Part shown: piece after piece, positions 7,068 through 11,259 of the stretch
How the letters are laid out: each line of letters opens with the position of its first letter
How positions within the stretch are numbered: position 1 is the stretch's first letter
Assembly: GCA_030630935.1 (NCBI GenBank)
Contig: DAOVMD010000058.1
Span: forward strand, 1 to 11,259
Source of the DNA: Candidatus Mcinerneyibacteriota bacterium
GTDB taxonomy: Bacteria > AUK180 > JAQVHJ01
Length of the DNA: 11,259 nucleotides
Direction: 5' to 3'
Program-made: the position numbers and the translations under genes
The notes under the pieces: model-generated
Databases searched by the model: none
Told to the model about the DNA's origin: nothing
What the model saw: only the letters and a program-made list of their open reading frames with translations

Positions 7068-7100
7068 TTATATTTTAAAATTTATTACTTTTATTGTATT

Positions 7101-7120
7101 CATTTGGGAGGATTAAGTTC
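7101..7120 (+). repeat. GGGAGGATTAA element, second copy
   Basis: The string CATTTGGGAGGATTAAGTTC matches 188-207 except for three bases (CAT.TGGGAGGATTAA.TTC with one base shifted). In both places a T-rich tract precedes it and an AGGGC follows about 10-12 bases later. The shared flank shows the two loci derive from one repeat. Confidence 0.5.
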
Positions 7121-7228
7121 GTGTGGTTAGGGCTTGGATGCTTCGCTAGATCTTCGCCGCGTCCATACTGAACAATACAAATATTCTATTAATATATTTT
7201 GACATAATTTGTTTATATAATTATTCAT

Positions 7229-7340
7229 AGGAATAAATTCCTTTGAACAAACATCAGTCCCTATGGGACTGTTCTGGTTTTTTTACTTTCTAACCCAGCA
7301 ATAAATTGCTGGGCTACTACCATCAGTCCTTCCAGGACTG
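7229..7340. repeat. Two tandem double-hairpin units
   Basis: Unit 1 has a stem AGGAAT/ATTCCT (7229-7242) and a stem CAGTCCC/GGGACTG (7255-7271). Unit 2 has CCCAGCAAT/ATTGCTGGG (7294-7313) and CAGTCCT/AGGACTG (7324-7340). In each unit the first stem closes on the core AATAAATT and the second has a 3-base loop and is preceded by CAT. The stems differ between units but stay perfectly paired, implying selection or copying of structure. They resemble REP-like palindromic units. No transposase is in view. Confidence 0.7.
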
Positions 7341-7361
7341 TTAAGAAAAAACTTCATATTA

Positions 7362-7399
7362 AAACAAATGTAAACAACATAAGTAAGTCAATTATAAGT
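7362..7399 (+). repeat. Diverged long repeat, copy 1 (3' part)
   Basis: AAACAAATGT with TAAACAA just after, then a 16-base exact match ATAAGTAAGTCAATTA (7379-7394), are shared with copy 3 (exact match at 7882-7897). The 5' half present in copies 2 and 3 is not recognisable here. Confidence 0.6.
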
Positions 7400-7404
7400 C
7401 CCAC

Positions 7405-7429
7405 GCTTAAGAAACTCCGCCTCTTAAGC
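7405..7429. repeat. 7-bp stem GCTTAAG / CTTAAGC
   Basis: Perfect arms at 7405-7411 and 7423-7429 enclose an 11-base GC-rich loop. No T-run follows on either strand, so a terminator is unlikely. Confidence 0.5.
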
Positions 7430-7568
7430 AGTGAATAATTAATAGTGAGTAGTTAATAGTAAAATAAAATTCTCCCGATCTCTTAGAAATATTTGTATTG
7501 GAGTTTAACTTTTATCATATTAATTAATACATTTATTTTATTTTTGTTTTTTTTCATCCCGTCAATCC

Positions 7569-7630
7569 CTGTTAAAGATCTTTGCATTTTCTAGTTCCCT
7601 TAAGCACCGGTCGTTTTAAACAATTATAAC
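7569..7630 (+). repeat. Diverged long repeat, copy 2 (5' part)
   Basis: It shares the ordered blocks CTGTTAAA, ATCTTTGCATT, AGT.CC, TTAAGCA and GTTTTAAACAATTATAA with copy 3, 247 bases downstream. Mismatches and small gaps between blocks indicate an old duplication. Confidence 0.65.
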
Positions 7631-7699
7631 GATATTTTAATATTACATTACATGTCTCTTTGTAGTCACTGTTAATTATTTTTCTTTGTTTTTGTTTTT

Positions 7700-7717
7700 C
7701 TCTGCGTCCTCTGCGTC
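7700..7717 (+). repeat. Tandem 9-bp repeat CTCTGCGTC
   Basis: Two exact copies stand side by side (7700-7708, 7709-7717). A decayed version (TCTGTGTCT, then TCTCTGTGTTA) lies at 7941-7960, roughly one repeat period downstream. It is followed at 7727-7744 by a CCCCG/CGGGG stem around eight T. Confidence 0.6.
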
Positions 7718-7719
7718 CG

Positions 7720-7744
7720 GAGTTTACCCCGTTTTTTTTCGGGG
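7720..7744. repeat. GAGTTTACCCCG element with T8-loop stem
   Basis: The 12-mer GAGTTTACCCCG (7720-7731) is the exact reverse complement of 104-115. Its last five bases pair with CGGGG (7740-7744) across eight T. In both places the 12-mer is part of a GC-rich stem. Confidence 0.55.
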
Positions 7745-7812
7745 CGGTGAAAAATTTTGTCTTTGTTTTTATTTATTCTTTCTTTTTTGTTTTTTTAGTT
7801 CTCTTAAGTTCT

Positions 7813-7901
7813 CTGTTAAATATTATCTTTGCATTCATAAGTACCTTTAAGCAACAAATGTTTTAAACAATTATAAACACTATAAGTAAGTCAATTACAA
7901 G
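7813..7901 (+). repeat. Diverged long repeat, copy 3 (full)
   Basis: This copy joins the 5' blocks seen in copy 2 and the 3' blocks seen in copy 1, so it is the fullest member of the family in the window. It has no reading frame with a start site and no clear RNA gene fold. Confidence 0.6.
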
Positions 7902-7975
7902 TTTTTTCAAGTCTCGGTCTTTTTTTTATTTTTTATTTTTTCTGTGTCTTCTCTGTGTTAACCACACAAATTACC

Positions 7976-8004
7976 TTGACATCATTTATATTATATGATA
8001 TCAT
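7976..8004 (+). promoter_or_regulatory. Promoter of the methyltransferase gene, with palindrome over the -10
   Basis: A consensus TTGACA (7976-7981), a 17-base spacer and TATCAT (7999-8004, five of six) fit a sigma-70 promoter. Transcription would start near 8011. A perfect 14-bp palindrome, ATATGATATCATAT (7993-8006), covers the -10 box, a position where a bound repressor would block polymerase. No cognate regulator is identified. Confidence 0.65.
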
Positions 8005-8051
8005 ATTTTGTAAAGTTGAGCTGTAGTTAAATAAAAAAAGGTTTTAATTCT

Positions 8052-8747
8052 ATGGGAAAATATAAAGAAGAAAAAAACGCAGTAGAAAAGCAGATTTGGG
8101 ATTTAGCGGAGATTCATTCCTGTTTAAATGTCCTTGATATCGGCATCGGAAATAATCCAAATTCGATAATTAAGTTAATTGAGCTTGGTGCCAATGTAAC
8201 AGCGATTGATATTGAGCTAAAAAAGGTTGAGCAGAATAAGCATCTTGATGCCCGTCTAATACATGCAGATGTGACAAAATTACCATTTCAGGGGAAGGAG
8301 TTTGATCTTTCGGTTTTATTTTTTATATTACACGAGATTTCTGATAAGGATCATTCTAAAGTAATTGAAGAGTTATTCCGTGTTTCTGATAAGGTAATGC
8401 TTGTTGAACCTGTTCCTGATGGGGGAGAGCTGTATCTTGAATATTATTCTATATTTCAAGGGGTCATGGATTCCATTGGAAAGATTGAGAAGTACAGGGC
8501 TTTAAGTTATTGGACTAAACTGTTTAACAAACCTAATATTAAACTTCAGCATTCAGAGACATTCAAATTCGAAGATAAACTAATTGACACAGAAGCAGAA
8601 GAATATTTTAATGATTTAATTGAATATATTACGACACTTAATGTTCCTGAGAAATATATCTCAGATTTTAAGAAATTAAAGAGTGAAGTAGTCAAAAATG
8701 GAATGACCTTTTCAGATATAAATGTAATTATTGCAGAAACTTGTTAA
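8052..8747 (+). CDS. Class I SAM-dependent methyltransferase
   Basis: This 231-residue cytoplasmic protein has a Rossmann-type methyltransferase core. Motif I is VLDIGIGNN (D29, G31, G33). The acidic residue ending strand 2 is D53 in VTAIDIE, which would bind the ribose hydroxyls. D73 (HADVTKLPF) fits the adenine-contact motif, and FDLSVLFFILHEI (84-96) the motif IV strand and helix. Residues 100-122 (KVIEELFRVSDKVMLVEPVPDG) match the usual motif after it. The family resembles Methyltransf_11. The third glycine of motif I is Asn, which is tolerated in some members. The substrate cannot be told. The ATG has only a weak AAAAAGG about ten bases upstream. The gene heads the plus-strand group under the promoter at 7976. 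Confidence 0.82.
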   Translation: MGKYKEEKNAVEKQIWDLAEIHSCLNVLDIGIGNNPNSIIKLIELGANVTAIDIELKKVEQNKHLDARLIHADVTKLPFQGKEFDLSVLFFILHEISDKDHSKVIEELFRVSDKVMLVEPVPDGGELYLEYYSIFQGVMDSIGKIEKYRALSYWTKLFNKPNIKLQHSETFKFEDKLIDTEAEEYFNDLIEYITTLNVPEKYISDFKKLKSEVVKNGMTFSDINVIIAETC

Positions 8748-8843
8748 GGAAAAATTATTCTAATTTGTAATATTTTCTAATCCCTTTCGTATTTATTTGT
8801 TGAAAGCAGAAAAAGTTATTTGAAATTTTTTTGGAGAAGAAGC
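8748..8843 (+). other. 96-base gap, likely within an operon
   Basis: No terminator stem or clear promoter was seen. The only notable signal is GGAG at 8833-8836, the ribosome-binding site of the next gene. Read-through from the methyltransferase gene is the simplest reading. Confidence 0.5.
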
Positions 8844-9824
8844 ATGCAAAATTTAAAGGCACATAAAAAGTTAGAGAGAATTCATCACTTGAATTTCTCA
8901 CTCCTTCCAACACCAATTCATAAATTAAATAATCTATCAAGACTCTTAAATATTAATCTATATTGTAAGCGTGATGATTTGACTGGTTTTGCATTCGGCG
9001 GTAACAAGACCCGCAAACTCGACTACCTGATCGAGGATGCTCTTGAAAAGGGTTTTGATACGATCATTGCAGTTGGTGCGAATCAATCAAACTTCTGCCG
9101 CATGGCTTCAGCTGCAGGAATTGTCACTGGCTTAGAAGTACATTTAGTTCTTGGTGGAGAAGAACCAAAAAAGCCCACCGGTAACCTTTTGCTTATGCAC
9201 TTGACCGGCTCGATCATTCATCATATTAATTCTGAGAACTGGGACGACTGGGTTGCAGAGTCTGAGAACCTGAAAAAGAAATTAGAAAACTCGGGGAAGA
9301 ATGTGTATCTCCTTCCAGTCGGGGGTTCAACACCCATCGGTGCACTTGGTTATGTAAAGGCATTTAAAGAGATCGTTGAATTTGAAAGGATAAATGAAAT
9401 TAATTTCAATTATATATTTCATTCAACTTCTTCCGCAGGGACTCAGGCAGGCTTAGTTATTGGTAAAACAATCTCGGACTGGAGTGGTAAAGTAATTGGT
9501 ATTGCTGCTGCGATGGATAAAGAAATTTTGGAAAATGAAATTTTTGAATTATCCCTGGCAACCGGAGAATTATTAGATATTAAAGTAAATAAAGATGACA
9601 TCATTGTAGATGATAGGTATATAGGTGAGAAATATGCCGCGCGAACCAAAGGATGTGAAGAAGCGATTGAATTATTTTTTAAGAATGAAGGGATTTTATT
9701 AGATTATGTTTATACCGGTAAAGCTGCGTCCGGAGTGATTGATTATGCCCGTACAGGAAAATTTAATGATGCAGATAATATTCTATTTATTCATACAGGT
9801 GGAAACATTGAGCTCTTTGAATAA
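8844..9824 (+). CDS. dcyD: D-cysteine desulfhydrase / ACC deaminase family PLP enzyme
   Basis: This 326-residue cytoplasmic enzyme is close to the family's usual length of about 330. The PLP lysine is K55 in FGGNKTRKLDYL. The phosphate-binding and substrate region is VGANQSNFCRMASAAG, and PVGGSTPIGALGYV is a further family signature. Two positions separate the activities: ACC deaminase has Glu in PVYEGK and Leu in a HLGG-type motif, while D-cysteine desulfhydrase has Thr at both. Here they read VYTGKA and HTGG, so D-cysteine to pyruvate, ammonia and hydrogen sulfide is favoured. Phe follows QSN where His or Gln is usual, so another D-amino acid is possible. A TTG at 8820 would extend the protein by eight residues, but GGAG at 8833-8836, 7 bases before the ATG at 8844, sets the start. 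The symbol is tentative. Confidence 0.82.
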   Translation: MQNLKAHKKLERIHHLNFSLLPTPIHKLNNLSRLLNINLYCKRDDLTGFAFGGNKTRKLDYLIEDALEKGFDTIIAVGANQSNFCRMASAAGIVTGLEVHLVLGGEEPKKPTGNLLLMHLTGSIIHHINSENWDDWVAESENLKKKLENSGKNVYLLPVGGSTPIGALGYVKAFKEIVEFERINEINFNYIFHSTSSAGTQAGLVIGKTISDWSGKVIGIAAAMDKEILENEIFELSLATGELLDIKVNKDDIIVDDRYIGEKYAARTKGCEEAIELFFKNEGILLDYVYTGKAASGVIDYARTGKFNDADNILFIHTGGNIELFE

Positions 9825-9843
9825 ATTTAACCAATAACCTAAA

Positions 9844-9848
9844 GGAGG
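9844..9848 (+). promoter_or_regulatory. Strong ribosome-binding site of the VIT/VWA gene
   Basis: AAAGGAGGATCAAAGATG places GGAGG 7 bases before the ATG. It lies in the 31-base gap after the desulfhydrase stop, and no promoter is visible between, which suggests co-transcription. Confidence 0.85.
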
Positions 9849-9855
9849 ATCAAAG

Positions 9856-11259
9856 ATGAAAAAGAAAATTTTCATTCTTGCAGCAATTTTTATTTCTATG
9901 CTAATCTTAGCCAACCCGGTTTTTGCCCGAAACCCAAACCCAAAACCTAAACCCATTGAAGAAGCGCGAACCGGTCCCTATTTTCTGGTTGAAGGTGATA
10001 AGGATGTTGAAGGGTTCCCTCTACTTGAAACTAAGGTGAAAGTAAATATTGCCGGTGTGATTGCAGAGATTGAATTGACTCAGGTTTATAAGAATGATGG
10101 TAAGAAGACAATTGAAGCAGTTTATATCTTTCCATTAGGGACCAAGTCAGCAATTCATGCAATGCAGATGAAGATAGGCACTCGGGTAATTGATGCAGAG
10201 ATCAAGGAGAAGGGCGAAGCCCGGCAGATCTATGAAGATGCTAAGGAAGACGGGAAGGTTGCTTCATTGTTAGAGCAGCATAGACCGAATGTTTTTCAGA
10301 TGAATGTGGCAAATATTATGCCCGGTGATATTGTTCAGGTCACAGTTAGATATACTGAGAACCTGGTTCCTGAAGATGGAGTTTATAACTTTGCATTCCC
10401 AACCGTTGTCGGACCAAGGTTTACCGGTGAGGTAGATAAAAAAGATCTTAAAGGTAAGGATAAATGGATGTCTTCTCCTTTTACGACAGAAGGGAAGTTA
10501 CCGTCTTATGATTTTGACATTAAAGTAAACCTTAACACGGGCTTACCACTCGGAGAAGTTTCGGTTAATACACATAAAGTTGATATTATTAAAAACGGTC
10601 CGGCTTCTGCAATGATCAATCTTTCTAAGGACGATAAGAAAAGAGGGAATAAAGATTTCATTCTCAAATACAGTCTTAAAGGAAGGAAAATTCAATCAGG
10701 ATTGTTAATGTATCCGGGAAAGGATGAGAATTATTTTCTTCTAATGGTTGAACCACCGAAGCAAGTTGATTTAAAAATGGTTCCACCGAGGGAATATGTC
10801 TTTATCGTTGATGTTTCCGGGTCAATGAACGGTTTCCCATTGAATGTTTCAAAGAAATTAATAAAGGATATTCTTAATGGACTGAGGAAGGAAGATTATT
10901 TCAATATAATTTTCTTTGCCGGTGGTTCAAAAACACTATCTGATAAACCGCTCCAGGCAACAAAAAGCAATATCAAAAAAGCAATAGATATGTTAAATGC
11001 TCAGCGCGGCGGGGGTGGAACAAGGATAAATGCTGCGCTTAAGAAGGCAATTGCTTTAAAGAAAAAGAAAGGTATGTCAAGGATCATTGTAATTGCGACT
11101 GACGGATATATCGGGGTTGAGAAGAAGACTTTTGATTTGATCCGTGATAATATGGGTGAAGCCAATGTGTTTACATTTGGAATCGGAAGCAGTATGAATC
11201 GGTATTTATTGGAAGGTATGGCAAGAGTTGGAAAGGGAGAACCTTTTGTAGTTACGAAT
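9856..11259 (+). CDS. Exported VIT and von Willebrand A domain protein, 3' end cut by the window
   Basis: The reading frame is open for 468 codons to the window edge. Residues 1-24 are a signal peptide (KKK, hydrophobic run, VFA cleavage site), followed by a proline-lysine stretch (NPNPKPKP). A VIT domain spans about 55-170, with its typical blocks VYIFPLG, EIKEKGEARQIYEDAK, LLEQHRPNVFQMNVANIMPGD and VRYTE. A VWA domain starts near 310 with an intact metal-binding MIDAS: DVSGSM (D319, S321, S323), T389 in GGGGTRI and D416 in ATDG. It should bind a divalent metal and a protein ligand outside the cytoplasm. Family relatives include inter-alpha-trypsin inhibitor heavy-chain-like and sortase-target proteins. 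Whether this one ends in an anchor, TM helix or sorting signal cannot be seen. The start is set by GGAGG at 9844-9848. Confidence 0.88.
   Translation, partial: MKKKIFILAAIFISMLILANPVFARNPNPKPKPIEEARTGPYFLVEGDKDVEGFPLLETKVKVNIAGVIAEIELTQVYKNDGKKTIEAVYIFPLGTKSAIHAMQMKIGTRVIDAEIKEKGEARQIYEDAKEDGKVASLLEQHRPNVFQMNVANIMPGDIVQVTVRYTENLVPEDGVYNFAFPTVVGPRFTGEVDKKDLKGKDKWMSSPFTTEGKLPSYDFDIKVNLNTGLPLGEVSVNTHKVDIIKNGPASAMINLSKDDKKRGNKDFILKYSLKGRKIQSGLLMYPGKDENYFLLMVEPPKQVDLKMVPPREYVFIVDVSGSMNGFPLNVSKKLIKDILNGLRKEDYFNIIFFAGGSKTLSDKPLQATKSNIKKAIDMLNAQRGGGGTRINAALKKAIALKKKKGMSRIIVIATDGYIGVEKKTFDLIRDNMGEANVFTFGIGSSMNRYLLEGMARVGKGEPFVVTN

Larger units (their letters stand above)
6874..8051. other. Divergent repeat-rich spacer of about 1.2 kb
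   Basis: No protein gene is supported. The spacer separates two divergent promoters (6873 leftward, 7976 rightward), where 100-300 bases would be usual. It contains a tight hairpin (6903-6923), a GGCCGG palindrome (6959-6985), an orphan promoter with a short reading frame (7040-7171), two double-hairpin units (7229-7340), a 7-bp stem (7405-7429), three diverged copies of a longer repeat (about 7362-7901), a CTCTGCGTC tandem duplication (7700-7717) and many T-rich tracts. Confidence 0.75.

Noticed and set aside
7199-7227. Second TTGACA promoter candidate in the spacer
   Set aside because: TATAAT at 7216-7221 is only 11 bases from the -35, and at 16-18 bases spacing there is no good -10. It may be a decayed copy of the 7976 promoter.
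7229-7340. Possible CRISPR array
   Set aside because: Only two units are present, the repeats are not identical, and the spacing does not fit repeat-spacer architecture. No cas gene is in the window.
8755-8940. 61-residue minus-strand reading frame between the methyltransferase and desulfhydrase genes
   Set aside because: It overlaps the start of the desulfhydrase gene, including its ribosome-binding site, and matches no family.
9443-9649. 68-residue minus-strand reading frame within the desulfhydrase gene
   Set aside because: It is fully antisense to a conserved enzyme and has no ribosome-binding site.

Overview
The window comes from an AT-rich bacterial genome, judged by eye at about one third G+C. 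A lipoprotein with a clear lipobox and the other exported proteins point to a bacterium. Strong GGAGG Shine-Dalgarno sites are common. Long, non-coding, hairpin-rich spacers together with these protein families (tetratricopeptide cyclase, NHL lipoprotein, DUF3795, VIT/VWA) suggest an uncultured or FCB-like phylum. That is an impression, and the sequence does not name the taxon.

Layout, left to right. Positions 1-450 carry no gene but several inverted repeats. At 451-999 (minus) lies a small receiver-like protein with a short AraC-type C-terminus and its own promoter at 1083-1111. A three-gene minus-strand operon follows, transcribed from 6873 towards 1324: an NHL-repeat lipoprotein (5860-6825), a 1349-residue class III nucleotidyl cyclase/ATPase/TPR protein built like mammalian soluble adenylyl cyclase (1766-5815), and a cysteine-rich DUF3795 protein (1324-1764). 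A TTGACA-N17-TAGATT promoter sits directly before the lipoprotein. Positions 6874-8051 form a divergent spacer of nearly 1.2 kb made of degenerate repeats, two double-hairpin units and one orphan promoter. A plus-strand group then begins: a class I methyltransferase (8052-8747), a D-cysteine desulfhydrase-family PLP enzyme (8844-9824) and an exported VIT/VWA protein (9856 to the window edge, incomplete).

How the genes may work together. The minus-strand operon looks like a signalling unit that pairs an envelope-anchored beta-propeller with a cytoplasmic cAMP-producing enzyme carrying protein-interaction repeats. A physical link between them is inference from gene order. The cyclase keeps the split active site of soluble adenylyl cyclases: metal-binding Asp in C1, and Asn/Arg plus Lys/Thr in C2. 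The two positions that would bind bicarbonate in the human enzyme are replaced. The plus-strand genes have no obvious common pathway.

The most novel material is the cyclase operon and the intergenic repeat landscape. No CRISPR array, tRNA, rRNA, transposase or prophage gene was seen.
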